Shown here one piece after another: positions 9,366-19,534 of a DNA stretch of 64,000 nucleotides. Location of the stretch: assembly GCF_000002515.2 (NCBI RefSeq), contig NC_006041.1:868001-932000 (forward strand), read 5' to 3'. The stretch is from Kluyveromyces lactis (taxonomy: Eukaryota > Ascomycota > Saccharomycetes > Saccharomycetales > Saccharomycetaceae). Each line of letters starts with the position of its first letter. Positions within the stretch are counted from its first letter, which is position 1. The position numbers and the translations under genes are program-made. The notes below the pieces were generated by a model. It was not told where the DNA came from and ran no database searches. It saw only the letters and a list, made by a program, of their open reading frames with translations.

Positions 9366-11048
9366 TCAGTCTTCTTCTTCTCCCTCTTCTTCTTTTTCTT
9401 CATCATCATCTTCATCATCATCATCATCATCGTATAAAAGCCAGTCTTCAAAACCGTCTTGGAACAACTCCGACAATCTTCTTTCTACTTTTAATAAGTT
9501 ATGCTCTTTCAGTGAGCAATCAACAAATTGTTTATATTCATCTTCGGTCAACAAACAGTCATCCAAAATTTGTTTCAGCTTGACGCTGTCAATACCAGTA
9601 CCAATAAAGACTAACTCGTTCCGTCTGTCCCCAAATGGTCCTTGAAAATCCCTTTTAATCAAAGTCAATGCTTCAGGTGGGATATCTTCTTGTTTGTCTA
9701 AGCCGGCGACATGGAACCACGGTATACCGCCTTTCAATGTTAGCATTGGTCCTGCAGAGGACCATTCACCTCTTAATAAATATCTGGTAGCTAACCAGAA
9801 GAAACCTTTCGAACGAAGCAATGGTCCAAATGGAGAGTTTTTCTTGTTTCTAATCAATTCTCTCTCGCTTAATTCCTCTTCGTCATCGTCATCACCTTCT
9901 GATTCCGATTCAGCTTCGTCCTCGGATTGTAATAATTCGTGGACCTTGGAAGTATCAGGAGTTGCAGCTAAACTTCTTTCTTCTTCTTTTTCCTCTTCAT
10001 CCACTTCGTACAAGTCAACGTGTTCTTGTTCAGCTAACGCTTGTTGTTCAATTATGTAAAATTTATCCTTCAAAGCATCATATAGACGTTTTGGGTGGAA
10101 AGGCTTTCTGGACTTGTAAACGAAGCTATTAACACCATATTCTACAGTTTCAGGAGTTGGTGACAAGACACTCTTAGTCTTGTCTCCGTAACCTTCTTTC
10201 AGAGTCATTTCGTTGATACTCTTCAACCAACCGGCAGAAGAGGCAGCCTTCTCAAAGTTGTAAAGACCAGTGTTTAAAATTTCACTCATTGGAACTTTAC
10301 AGTAGCTGGTCTTAATGATCTTGGCAACAAGATTCAAGCTCTTAATGATTTTTTGAATCTTTGTCAACCTCTTTTTTTTGATACGGTCAGTTTTGTTGAT
10401 TATGATGACATCCGCAAATTCGATTTGATCTATCATTAAATCGGTAACGGTACGATCTGCCTCACCTTGGCCACTATCACCCCATCTGTTGGCCAAGAAA
10501 TCAGTGGTTTCAATATTTGCAAGGAAATTCATGGCATCAATAACTGTAACTGTGGTATCAATCTTGGTCAATTTTTCTAGACCACCAAGATCCAAGACTT
10601 TTTGTAACAAGACTCTTTCATCAGAAGTAACAGAATCCGGAGTGTCCAACAAAGTTTGAGAAAATTCACTAGAGAATGTTTCCGCAACTTGCATCGGTTC
10701 AGCGATACCGGTAGATTCAATAAGAATGTAGTCGAACTCGTTGTTTTGGTGCAAATTGATCAATTCCTCCAACAAATCACCACGCAAAGTACAACAAATA
10801 CAACCATTCTGTAATTGAATCAGTTTTTCTTCCTTATTAGCGACTTTATGATCCTTAATCAACGCAGCGTCAACATTTAACTCCGACATATCGTTGATAA
10901 TCACGGCAACTTTCATGCCATGGTTGCTGGTAAGAATTCTTTCTAGCAGAGTGGTTTTACCAGAACCTAAGAAACCAGATAAGATTGTTACTGGAATGGG
11001 ACCAGAGTGAGCCTTAAAGGGAGCAGATTTTTTAGTGATAGACGGCAT
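9366..11048 (-). CDS. COG0523 (CobW/YciC-type) GTPase, putative zinc metallochaperone
   Basis: A SIMIBI-class GTPase of the G3E family thought to deliver metal, usually zinc, to client proteins. In 560 residues: Walker A GFLGSGKT at 25-32, the metal-binding GCICC at 82-86, NKTD for guanine recognition (IIINKTD near 220), and the CobW C-terminal domain (RSKGFFWLATR, RNELVFIGTGID). An acidic insert lies near 345-400 and the tail is almost pure Asp/Glu. The text SPGW-like linker, EYGVNSFVYKSRKPFHPKRLY and SKGFFWLATR resembles bacterial YciC/ZagA far more than S. cerevisiae YNR029C (Zng1), so it appears to be a different subfamily. A perfect zinc-response element lies 556 bp upstream of the start. 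Confidence 0.88.
   Translation of the reverse strand: MPSITKKSAPFKAHSGPIPVTILSGFLGSGKTTLLERILTSNHGMKVAVIINDMSELNVDAALIKDHKVANKEEKLIQLQNGCICCTLRGDLLEELINLHQNNEFDYILIESTGIAEPMQVAETFSSEFSQTLLDTPDSVTSDERVLLQKVLDLGGLEKLTKIDTTVTVIDAMNFLANIETTDFLANRWGDSGQGEADRTVTDLMIDQIEFADVIIINKTDRIKKKRLTKIQKIIKSLNLVAKIIKTSYCKVPMSEILNTGLYNFEKAASSAGWLKSINEMTLKEGYGDKTKSVLSPTPETVEYGVNSFVYKSRKPFHPKRLYDALKDKFYIIEQQALAEQEHVDLYEVDEEEKEEERSLAATPDTSKVHELLQSEDEAESESEGDDDDEEELSERELIRNKKNSPFGPLLRSKGFFWLATRYLLRGEWSSAGPMLTLKGGIPWFHVAGLDKQEDIPPEALTLIKRDFQGPFGDRRNELVFIGTGIDSVKLKQILDDCLLTEDEYKQFVDCSLKEHNLLKVERRLSELFQDGFEDWLLYDDDDDDEDDDEEKEEEGEEED
9405..9434. repeat. CAT/ATC trinucleotide run coding for poly-Asp
   Basis: A run of CAT triplets, broken by one TTC, encodes the poly-Asp tail of the COG0523 GTPase on the minus strand. 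Length polymorphism is likely. Confidence 0.8.
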
Positions 11049-11603
11049 GTTTCAGGACGATCTTCGATTATCTTTTGCCTTTTTATGAGATAATTATGCA
11101 CATATATCAAGAATAAGACTGAAGCCAACAAGATATAATGAGACAAGACGGAGCAGACCATAGACCTTCAGAAGTGGACAACCTTTAAATACAATTTTTT
11201 TTTTTTACTTCATGTCCTCATCGCTGACACTGAAGAGATGTCAGGAAAATCTGTTCTCTGAGTAATTCTCTGCGCTCTATATTCGGGACTTCAACCGCTA
11301 ACCCTCGGCGTATTTCCTTTAAAAAAGAAAGAGCTCCTACACAGAACACAGGCCATCTCAACTTATCTCAGTACTGTTAAGTTACAACCTTTCTCTTTTT
11401 TTAACTCTTCCCATTAAGGTCATCGCCAAATAAAATTGGCTAAAATCAAACTATGACCGGCATTACGTATCAAAATGCTCACTAATCAAAACCATTCACG
11501 CGCGAAACAAAATTTTTATCGGGAATTTTACTGGTGCTTATGGAACTCGTCAGCTCATCGCCGATGTGCCCACACTCTGGACCATATGTTACCGCTTCCA
11601 TTA

Positions 11604-11625
11604 ACCTTTAAGGTACCCTTAAAGT
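11604..11625. promoter_or_regulatory. Zinc-response element (Zap1-type) plus adjacent near-match
   Basis: ACCTTTAAGGT at 11604-11614 is an exact match to the S. cerevisiae Zap1 consensus ACCTTNAAGGT. The next 11 bases, ACCCTTAAAGT at 11615-11625, match with two changes. The site lies 556 bp upstream of the COG0523 GTPase start. The consensus is known; Zap1 binding in this species is inferred. Confidence 0.72.
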
Positions 11626-12361
11626 AAAAGTTGAAGGTGATGAGAAAAAACTCGATAAGCACAGGCTTCGAATCAACTGCTCACGTGATTTGAAAGAAAA
11701 ACGAAAATCCACAACATGCTGCCTGCCCAATGCTAAAAAGGACGGCAGTTTGAATTCAATTCAGGAACTCTTACTACGTTAAGACTAAGAAAGAGAATTC
11801 TGCCGGTTCATACCAGCCGATACCGCCCAAAAAAAGTCTATCTTTTGATAAGTACACTTTATACTTTAGACAGCCTTCTTTGCAATGTCGAAAACGTCCC
11901 ATACCTGACAGCTCTCCCATATATTTCTTACTTCACACTCATTTTTTGTATTTTTTACCACAGAAATTCGCCAAGACAGATCGTCTACTGCTAGTGCATA
12001 ATAGGAGGGAGATCTTATAGCGTGCTGATCTTTATATTCATTTTGAGAAATTAAACCTTAGCGATGCGTAATTTAAGTTCAGCTAATACAATAAAAAGTT
12101 GTTCCTTCACCGAAATATGCAACGAAGGCTACTTTGTTCTTATCAGAGGAAAAAAACCTTTAGATATTGTCGTCTAGACCAACAATGCCTTTTTTAGATC
12201 TATCTATGACGTAGAATGTCGTCGAAAATAGGGAATTCCCATGTTCTAGAAGCACATTTGTTCCTTCAAGGAACTGGCTACCGACATATCAAACTTACTT
12301 AGTAAAACCCCACAATCACGTTTGTAGATAATTTTTTTAGGCTTTACGAGTCAATTCATTA

Positions 12362-12389
12362 TTGTTTTGTTTTGCTTTGTTTTGTTTTC
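12362..12389. repeat. TTTTG/CTTTG pentanucleotide run
   Basis: A short run of TTGTTTTGTTTTGCTTTG units. Low complexity, no function assigned. Confidence 0.6.
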
Positions 12390-13664
12390 ATCGATTTCGT
12401 GCATTTTCTGTCTACTCCACATCATTGTACCAGTCTGAATCTCTGCTTGTTTTTTTAACGGTCTGCAGATCTTCTGGAAATTCGGAATCTTTCCTAATCG
12501 GGAAAACCGTTCCAAGCTTATCCCTCGAAGAGGAAAACAGAACATGCAGAAAAGACCGCACAAAAGCGGTTTTGAAGGCTCCAAGGTGTTTCAAATATGA
12601 CTGACTGTTTTTGGTTCAGCCAGGTGGCTGCAAAATTTGTACCGTGGAGGCTCTCTCGTCAGTTCATTTTTTTATCCACTTTTTATCCTCGAACTGCTAC
12701 GATGTTTTCAATCGGGAGATCTACTACGCGAACGCTTGTTTATGCGCGTCCTCTATTTCATATTTTTTCCCATTTATTAAGCGCAATATAGCAGATATTA
12801 CATAGTTTCCTAAGTAGGTCTTTTTCCTTCGAATGATCGGAATTGCAGTCAACGATTCGTAAATTTACCTTGTTTCGAGAAAGTGCGCAATCTGAAACAC
12901 CCGTATTCAATAACAACAGAAGCATTCAGTTATATTTATGGGCTCAATTAGACACTTGATATAACACAGGAATTAGGCATTGTACGCATTTTTGAAAGTA
13001 GGGGAGATTCTAGTCGCGGTGTACCGAGTAGTATTGTCCGTTTTCTGTGTTCGAGAGTCTTTGAAATTTTTTTTTTTTTTATCTTTACGATCGAGGAGAT
13101 GGCGCCATCTATGTAAACAAAACATCTTAATAGTAGACCGGATATCTATGGCCTGCATCTTTGACTTACTGCCATCCATTAACCTTCTTATATAAGCATA
13201 AACAATCAAACAAACTCTCACATACATATATATTTGTTTACATATAGCAAGTACTATTTGTTTTGACCAGGAACTGCCAAACTATAGCAGTTGTAAGTGT
13301 TTGGTAACTTTAATCCAATAACTAATAAGGCTGGAATAAGAGGAAGGATAAGTTCAGTTTTGCACCGATTGGCATCGAACAGCTAATAAAGGAGCTATTG
13401 AGTAAAGGAAAACACTAGCTGAGATATCATTCCGGCTTGCCATAAATTGAAGACTTTCAAAACTACTCTTTATTCTTAGTTTAGATAATAACAGAAAAGG
13501 AAGTACTGGCTTGCACCTATTCTGTTTGAATTATTAGAATAATTCATTTTCTGGAAGCAGCGTTCTCGGACTCATTGGTGAAGTACATTTCAATATTCGC
13601 ATAACTGACATCATTTTCAGTTCCTCAGTCTGAGTAACTCATCACAATTGAATCTGATTGTTTT

Positions 13665-15236
13665 ATGCTTTATGTTTTTGGCATCTCAATGACAAATATT
13701 CCAAAGTCACTAAACATAACTACCACGGCAGACAGCTTCATTTCTCCTGGTAGTAGTAAATCATTCATCCCATCTTCAGTATCAAGCAGTGAACTCCCAC
13801 ATTCACGGCCAGCAGCAACTCATTGCATCTTTTACAACGTTATACAGGACTATTTGCCTGTAGATGAAAGTCAATGGACACCTAGTAACGTTCCAGCTCC
13901 ATTAAATGTGCGAAAGGGAGAAGTAGTACAATTTGTCTGTACTCATGAGAATAATACAGTGGTTGTGAAATCGAGAAATAAATTGGGGCACGGATTAGTT
14001 CCACTGAGGTGCTTATCAATAAATTTGGAATTGACATCAATATCAAATATGCCATCCCCAAAGACATCACATTCACCAATATTCGAGTCTCAAATAAGCC
14101 AACGACTAAGTTCAGAGGACTTAGCTCAAGACCCGCCATCTAAATCGTATTCATTGTCGAATTCCAGATTATCATCCGAATCATCCATCTCAAACGTGTC
14201 GGATTCCACGAACCCAATGCCAAAATCTTTTCTAGCTAATGATTGTAAAGTGGTATCTGTTGCAATAAAAGACAACAGGATGTGGTACAGAGTGGAAACA
14301 ACAACTTCGTCGCAACATAAAAGGTTTCTTTGCAGATATTATCAGGATTTTTATCAGTTGCATTGCCAGCTGCTTGACGAATTCCGTAGACTTTCTCTGG
14401 ATCGAAAACATTTACCTAACTTACCAAAACCAATGGCAAATTCAAAGAGCAATGAATCAGTTCATAGTCGTTTAAACAGTTTCACGGCTTATCTTGAAGT
14501 GCTTCTATCATCCGAACATATACCGACTGATTTTAAACAATCAATATTTTATGACCAGTGGTTGTGCCCTAAATCTGGAGATTTGGTACAGACACCTAGA
14601 GGATCTCTATACAAAAGCATAATAATTGATGAGAAGGGGGTCAGTTGGAATAAAATATTAATTACTGATAAGAATGATTCCCAGGATCTTGTCACAGAGC
14701 TTCTTCACCCAGACTCAACTGTTAACCGTTCTATCTCGAGGTCCTCGACACCATTAGGTTTATCAATATCGACACCATCGTCCCCCAACATATCTCAACC
14801 ATTACAATACACATTCTCGTCGAAATCAATGTCACAACCCAGCTCACCGCTTCTAAATAAGATCTCATCTTATAGTCAGATCAATAACATCATTAAGATG
14901 AAGATAAATTTCGGCAGTGATTGTTATGCAATGAAATGTCAAATCAGTGACATTGAGACTTGGGATAAGTTCGAACGTATTATTCGTACTCGACTGATAA
15001 AAGACCTTCCGGATCCCCTATGTCCATTCACTGTGAAAGTGAAAGATTCAACTGCAGAAGACAAATTGATCGGGCTGGATGCTGCCAATTTCGATATCGA
15101 CAACGTTATGTTCATGACTCAAAACCAATCAAACAGCAACACTAATTCTTATACCCAATACAACACAACGATACCATTTGCCAACGCTGATTCAAGAAGG
15201 CAGTTCCTTAAACTGAACCTAGAGGTCAGTATTTGA
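13665..15236 (+). CDS. Bem1-like SH3-PX-PB1 scaffold protein
   Basis: The architecture is that of Bem1, the scaffold that joins Cdc24, Cdc42 and PAK kinases at polarity sites, but with one SH3 domain instead of two. In 523 residues: an SH3-like region at about 53-122 that aligns with the second SH3 of Bem1 (GLVP plus a following beta strand), a Ser-rich linker, a PX domain at about 192-305 (RYYQDFYQLHCQLLDEF is close to the Bem1 signature), a Ser/Thr-rich linker, and a PB1 domain at about 408-487 beginning KMKINFGSDCYAMKC. S. cerevisiae BEM1 (YBR200W) sits in an unrelated neighbourhood, so this may be a diverged paralogue rather than BEM1. Starts at 13665 or 13689 are both possible. Confidence 0.75.
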   Translation: MLYVFGISMTNIPKSLNITTTADSFISPGSSKSFIPSSVSSSELPHSRPAATHCIFYNVIQDYLPVDESQWTPSNVPAPLNVRKGEVVQFVCTHENNTVVVKSRNKLGHGLVPLRCLSINLELTSISNMPSPKTSHSPIFESQISQRLSSEDLAQDPPSKSYSLSNSRLSSESSISNVSDSTNPMPKSFLANDCKVVSVAIKDNRMWYRVETTTSSQHKRFLCRYYQDFYQLHCQLLDEFRRLSLDRKHLPNLPKPMANSKSNESVHSRLNSFTAYLEVLLSSEHIPTDFKQSIFYDQWLCPKSGDLVQTPRGSLYKSIIIDEKGVSWNKILITDKNDSQDLVTELLHPDSTVNRSISRSSTPLGLSISTPSSPNISQPLQYTFSSKSMSQPSSPLLNKISSYSQINNIIKMKINFGSDCYAMKCQISDIETWDKFERIIRTRLIKDLPDPLCPFTVKVKDSTAEDKLIGLDAANFDIDNVMFMTQNQSNSNTNSYTQYNTTIPFANADSRRQFLKLNLEVSI

Positions 15237-15777
15237 TCATCTTTGTGATCAAAGTATTCCTGTCAGTTTCCCATAATATTCTGTTTTTCTGCTGATATAT
15301 TTTATTCTAATAGTTTAAACACACTTTCGAGTAGCCATATACTCTTAAGCAATCCTAGTACCACCTTATATAATGTCATAATTTTACGTGTTGTTTTGTT
15401 TCTGTTTTTTCAAATCTGATGGTTGTTACAATTCTTGCCTTAACGTGCAACTCTACTTATAGTACTATGAAAGGGTGTATAAAAGAAAAACACTGCTGGT
15501 GTAAGACAGTAAGCACAAAGACAGCAAGCACAACTACTACCATGAACTTGAATGTTTGCTCAATTGGAATCAATATATGAAACATCTATTTTAAAAAGAA
15601 CATATGCAATTACAGTAACAGTTAGCTGAGTTTAAAACTGAGGTGCAAAGGTTAAAATCTAGAACAATGATACATACAAGCGTGTTATATATGCATACTC
15701 AATCAGAACGAACCCACTAAAGCAAGCTCAAAAAGTCGTTACGTATTGCTTCCACCTGAAGTCGTTCATTCACGGAT
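15237..15777. other. Convergent intergenic region after the Bem1-like gene
   Basis: AT-rich 3' flank of two converging genes. It contains a 15 bp direct repeat at 15504-15533 and no credible gene. Confidence 0.4.
15504..15533. repeat. 15 bp tandem duplication
   Basis: AGACAGTAAGCACAA is followed directly by AGACAGCAAGCACAA, two copies with one difference. Probably a replication-slippage product. Confidence 0.75.
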
Positions 15778-16119
15778 TCAATCACTATCTTCTTCCAATT
15801 CACGTCTCTCTTTGTCCTTGTAGTACATAGCAACAGAATAGGAGTTGATCCAGCTTTCATTGGCATCGTTCAAATTTTCATTAATCTCTTCACAACGGTC
15901 ACTGAGATCGTTCATGCGTTGCTCTAGATTTGGTGTAGGTTTCTTCTTCCATTCATCAGCAACTTTAAGGTACTCCTTTTCGGCTGCATCTGCCTCTCTC
16001 TCAAGAGCAAACCTTTCCTGCAAATGGCTGTCTGCCTCCTTTTCATAGATCCTTTGATAAACTTGGGTTGGATGGGTGATTGGTTCACCGTCACTGGAAT
16101 CATCACTCTCGTAAGACAT
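15778..16119 (-). CDS. Small acidic coiled-coil protein, unrecognised
   Basis: I do not recognise this protein. It is 113 residues, starts at a clear ATG (16119), and is strongly charged: an acidic N-terminus (SYESDDSSDGE), a long probable helix from about 30 to 85 rich in Glu, Lys and Ala (ALEREADAAEKEYLKVADEW), and an acidic tail (REELEEDSD-like). The composition is typical of a real soluble yeast protein rather than a chance ORF, because amino acids are balanced and low-frequency residues are placed as in helices. It converges on the Bem1-like gene and is divergent from YUH1, with 294 bp between the two starts. Confidence 0.7.
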   Translation of the reverse strand: MSYESDDSSDGEPITHPTQVYQRIYEKEADSHLQERFALEREADAAEKEYLKVADEWKKKPTPNLEQRMNDLSDRCEEINENLNDANESWINSYSVAMYYKDKERRELEEDSD

Positions 16120-16413
16120 ATTGTGTATTAAGTATTGATTAGACAGTGCTTTTTGTTTGCCCTTTCTTCTTATACTTCCCGTGATTTACTTGGTGTTTTG
16201 TATCCCTTTGTGTGTGTCATTTCATGATTTTAAGGTATTTCAATATTTCAGAATCATCATTTCATACACATTCATACTGAACAGAACTATAGACCTGTTA
16301 ATACAGGAAAAGTACCACCCCCCCAAAAAAACAGCACAAGATTAAGCTCCAGTATTACTTGCAGTTGCTGCTAACAGGCTATCAGTGCTATATTTAGGAA
16401 GCTTCAGACGATA

Positions 16414-17151
16414 ATGAGCCAAGGCAAGAAGGAGCAAAAGGTGAGAAGCGTTGTTCCATTGGAATCGAATCCCCAAGTGTTTACCAATTTTGCTAACAGT
16501 CTCGGGTTATCTAGTGATTGGGCATTAATGGATATTTACTCGTTAACAGATCCAGATCTATTAGCATTTATTCCAAGACCAGTGAAGGCCGTTATTCTCC
16601 TCTTCCCCTTAAACGAGACGATAGATTCTTTGACTGATTCGTTCAAAAGTGATGTACCAGAATCGAAAAATGGTTCTAGTGCGCCAATTTGGTTCAAACA
16701 GAACGTAAGGAATGCATGTGGACTTTATGCTTTGTTACACTCGTTATCCAATAATGCAAACTTGCTAACTGATGGTTCTATCTTGAAACAATTTTTGACA
16801 GAGAACCCGGCAAGTGATGGTCAGTATTCTGATGACGATGCAGTCGATGACTTCTTGGTATCAATTAGCGAGATATATAACGAAAATAGTCAGCAAGGTG
16901 ATACTGCTGCTCCTTCTGCAGAAGAGGATGTTGAGTTACATTTCATAACATTCATTGAAAAGGACGGCTTACTATACGAACTTGATGGAAGGAGTAAAAC
17001 AGGACCAAGATGCTTGGGTAAAATTAGTCCCGATTCAGATTTATTGACTGAACCACTGGTAAAACAGAGATTCGAATGGTATCACGGTAATGCTTCCGAG
17101 TCTATGAAATTGCAGTTCTCATTGTTAGGGCTAGGGCCATCTCTAGATTAG
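16414..17151 (+). CDS. YUH1: Ubiquitin C-terminal hydrolase Yuh1 (UCH-L1/L3 type)
   Basis: A cysteine protease of peptidase family C12 that removes small adducts from the C-terminus of ubiquitin and processes Rub1/NEDD8. In 245 residues (S. cerevisiae 236) the catalytic set is complete: oxyanion Gln96, Cys102 in RNACGLYALLH, His176 in ELHFITFI and Asp191 in LYELDGR. There is no C-terminal extension, which separates it from the UCH37-type gene 2.4 kb downstream. In S. cerevisiae YUH1 is next to AIM25; here THP3 and the UCH37 gene lie between them. Confidence 0.95.
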   Translation: MSQGKKEQKVRSVVPLESNPQVFTNFANSLGLSSDWALMDIYSLTDPDLLAFIPRPVKAVILLFPLNETIDSLTDSFKSDVPESKNGSSAPIWFKQNVRNACGLYALLHSLSNNANLLTDGSILKQFLTENPASDGQYSDDDAVDDFLVSISEIYNENSQQGDTAAPSAEEDVELHFITFIEKDGLLYELDGRSKTGPRCLGKISPDSDLLTEPLVKQRFEWYHGNASESMKLQFSLLGLGPSLD

Positions 17152-17281
17152 CATCAATATGACTTTGCAATTAATAAACTGCCGAGGTTCATGTGAACCA
17201 TGGTTTGAACGTCATTAATATAAACATATGTAGTAGTGAATGGTATTTAGCCGAATCATACGAGATATTCTTCGAAACAAC

Positions 17282-19150
17282 TTAAATTTGTCCCTTGATG
17301 TCAATTCTTCTAGCATCGCCGAAATGTTTAATGATTGTAGAACGGCAGCTTTTACAATCGAGATAGATCTCGTTGGGGTCGCTTTCCGGCACAACCATAA
17401 ACTGGATTAGCTCAAGTTCCGTTAGAAATTCGAAGGCTTCTGTTGCATCATTGAAATGAAGTTCAGGTGCCAAGAATTGCAACGGAAGTCTTGCATAAGC
17501 TTTACACATGCAATTCAATGCGTTTAATCTCTCCTTTTTAATGAATTGATTAACTAAATGGCGCTCCGGGCCCTTTGTTTGTTGATAAATTCTCATGAAG
17601 GTATGATAGTTATTTTCAATCTGTGCTTCAGACATTTTTAATGCTCTTTGTATCATTTCATTGTCATACATATGACTTAGGGTAGTTAGGAGTTGGAAGT
17701 GCAACTGATTAATGCTGGAATGGTCCGAGGTCATCATGTGGTAGAGTATTCTGTAACTGATGAATTCGGGCAAGTCGCTCTTGTCAATGTTATCTTTTTC
17801 AAACAAAGGCTTCAAACTACTTTGACATTGATTATATTCACCGACATCTCCGTTCTCAAGAGCTGCGCGTGCATGCGTCTTATAAACAGTAACAGTAAAA
17901 TCATTCTCGATCATTTGCACTTTCAAGTCCTGCCTTATAGATTTCAACTGATCACAGAAATACTGATAAGAGCACGAACCGCTATGAAACTTGGTCACAA
18001 TCCAGTCAAGAGCTTTAATTAAAATGGACAACGGGCGTACTTTTGCCGGATCTGGTTCAGAAGTAAGTCTTAAATATTTTTTCTCTAACACTTGACATTG
18101 CCCCACAATCGGCTTGTTCTTGTCAAATTTATAAGCTTTGTTAGTGATGGCGTTGAGATCGGAATAGCTGTCGTCGTCGTCTATCTTCACTCTTTTAGAG
18201 GTTGACGTTAGTGGTTCAGGACTAGCAAATCTCTTTAGCCTTTCCAGCCTCCTGCTTTTCTCATCTTGAGCAGCTATTTTCTTGGGTACGGGGGAAGGGC
18301 TTGGTGCGTTCAAGTTTGAGATTCGAGATTCTAACGATACTGACGGTACCGGTGATTCTTTGGGATTCATCTGCTGATTTAGCAAAGGATCTGCTGTTCT
18401 AACATTCTGAGCCCATGGTGGGGTTGGCCTAGAATCAATTGGAGGAGGCGGCGGTGGTACCTTTGACTGCGTTTCAACTGTTACTATTGAAGTAGGATCT
18501 ATCACTTGGTAATTGTTAGTATTGTCTTTAGATGTTGATACATTTGGACGTTCAATGCCAAGTTGTTCATATGGGATGCCATCTATGATAATTCTTTTTT
18601 CTTCAGGGGATAAGAAACAGCATAGCCGTTCCTGGGAGTTTATTGGATTTCCGTTAGTTTTCGCTGAAAATACTCTTGTTAAGTGCTGCTGATCCCAATC
18701 ATTTTTATGCAGAGCTCCTTTCGCAATAGCTGCCTTGAGTAAAAGCCTGATTTCACGAGAAACAAGCTTTAACCTTTTATTAGGTAACCTCAATGTTTTG
18801 GCAGCTTTATACTCCTTTTCAACAAACCGGTAAAATGATGGAGGTAGAGGTTCATTTATTAAGTGAGAAATAGGTTCCAAGATATGATCGAATTGGGGGA
18901 TATAGTCAGCTTCTTCCTTGTTAGTCTTGGCTTCCTTACTAAGTGATTCATTGATCATGGCTTTCTTACGTTCACTCTTTAGCCTAGCTCTTATTTCCGG
19001 TATAGAGTTACCAAAACTAGATGTTACATTTCCCGTATTGTGTTGCTCAGGAGGGAGTGAGCTTTGCCCTCCAGATCCTGATTTGTTGTACTTATTGGAA
19101 GATGGACGCTTTCCCAACGTTATTGGATTCACCTGGTTGTACGTGTTCAT
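17282..19150 (-). CDS. THP3: Thp3, SAC3/GANP-domain protein
   Basis: Thp3 pairs with Csn12 in a nuclear complex linked to transcription elongation and mRNA maturation. The C-terminal half carries the SAC3/GANP domain (VLEKKYLRLTSEPDPAKVRPLSIL and YNQCQSSLKPLF, together about residues 355-460), continuing to a winged-helix-like end. The N-terminal half is Ser/Pro-rich with a run of prolines (VPPPPPPID) and a basic/acidic SKRVKIDDDD segment. The open frame extends 17 codons upstream only through a TTG, so the ATG at 19150 is taken as start, giving 622 residues. S. cerevisiae Thp3 is shorter at about 470, the difference being in the disordered N-terminal half. It converges with YUH1 at a 130 bp gap. 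Confidence 0.88.
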   Translation of the reverse strand: MNTYNQVNPITLGKRPSSNKYNKSGSGGQSSLPPEQHNTGNVTSSFGNSIPEIRARLKSERKKAMINESLSKEAKTNKEEADYIPQFDHILEPISHLINEPLPPSFYRFVEKEYKAAKTLRLPNKRLKLVSREIRLLLKAAIAKGALHKNDWDQQHLTRVFSAKTNGNPINSQERLCCFLSPEEKRIIIDGIPYEQLGIERPNVSTSKDNTNNYQVIDPTSIVTVETQSKVPPPPPPIDSRPTPPWAQNVRTADPLLNQQMNPKESPVPSVSLESRISNLNAPSPSPVPKKIAAQDEKSRRLERLKRFASPEPLTSTSKRVKIDDDDSYSDLNAITNKAYKFDKNKPIVGQCQVLEKKYLRLTSEPDPAKVRPLSILIKALDWIVTKFHSGSCSYQYFCDQLKSIRQDLKVQMIENDFTVTVYKTHARAALENGDVGEYNQCQSSLKPLFEKDNIDKSDLPEFISYRILYHMMTSDHSSINQLHFQLLTTLSHMYDNEMIQRALKMSEAQIENNYHTFMRIYQQTKGPERHLVNQFIKKERLNALNCMCKAYARLPLQFLAPELHFNDATEAFEFLTELELIQFMVVPESDPNEIYLDCKSCRSTIIKHFGDARRIDIKGQI

Positions 19151-19534
19151 TGCTTTATAAGCTAATTTTGACCAATATATTAAGCGTAAGGCGAGCCACA
19201 ACCGTCTGCAACAGTTAGTATTGGTTAGTAGGTTTTATGGTAGTCTTTTTGCCGTGAATTCTTAGTTTATTACTCAGTTTCATTGGGTTTTGTAGCTCTT
19301 TTGCCAGTTTTCAATCAGTATTTTTTCAGTAGAAAATGAGCCAAGTACTCAGACTGAACAATCAATAGTGTAAACTAGACACATTTAAGACTTTGAATGT
19401 GTCCACTCACCACTTATCAGTTAAATAAATGTCACTCAAGTTAACTCAAAATTTCAACCTTTCAAAGGAAATCACTTCCAATTGACCTGGCACATTATTA
19501 TATTGCACAAACATTATGTAAAATATACTTTAAG
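19151..19534. other. Intergenic region THP3 / UCH37 gene
   Basis: The 5' flank of THP3 and 3' flank of the UCH37-type gene, both on the minus strand. I see no RNA gene or distinctive motif. Confidence 0.35.

Larger units (their letters stand above)
11049..13664. other. 2.6 kb gene-poor divergent region
   Basis: The longest gap in the window, between the divergently transcribed COG0523 gene and the Bem1-like gene. I find no ORF above 84 codons with family resemblance, no tRNA boxes and no transposon. Recognisable items are the zinc-response elements at 11604-11625, a TCACGTGA at 11681-11688, a TTTTG-rich run at 12362-12389 and T-runs near 11195 and 13065. It could hold a long promoter, a noncoding RNA gene or a decayed gene. 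Confidence 0.5.

Noticed and set aside
9366-11048. Naming the GTPase ZNG1/YNR029C
   Set aside because: The motif wording (LSGFLGSGKTTLLERI, GCICCTLRGDL, EYGVNSFVYKSRKPFHPKRLY) follows bacterial YciC/ZagA and differs from what I recall of YNR029C, so only the family is given.
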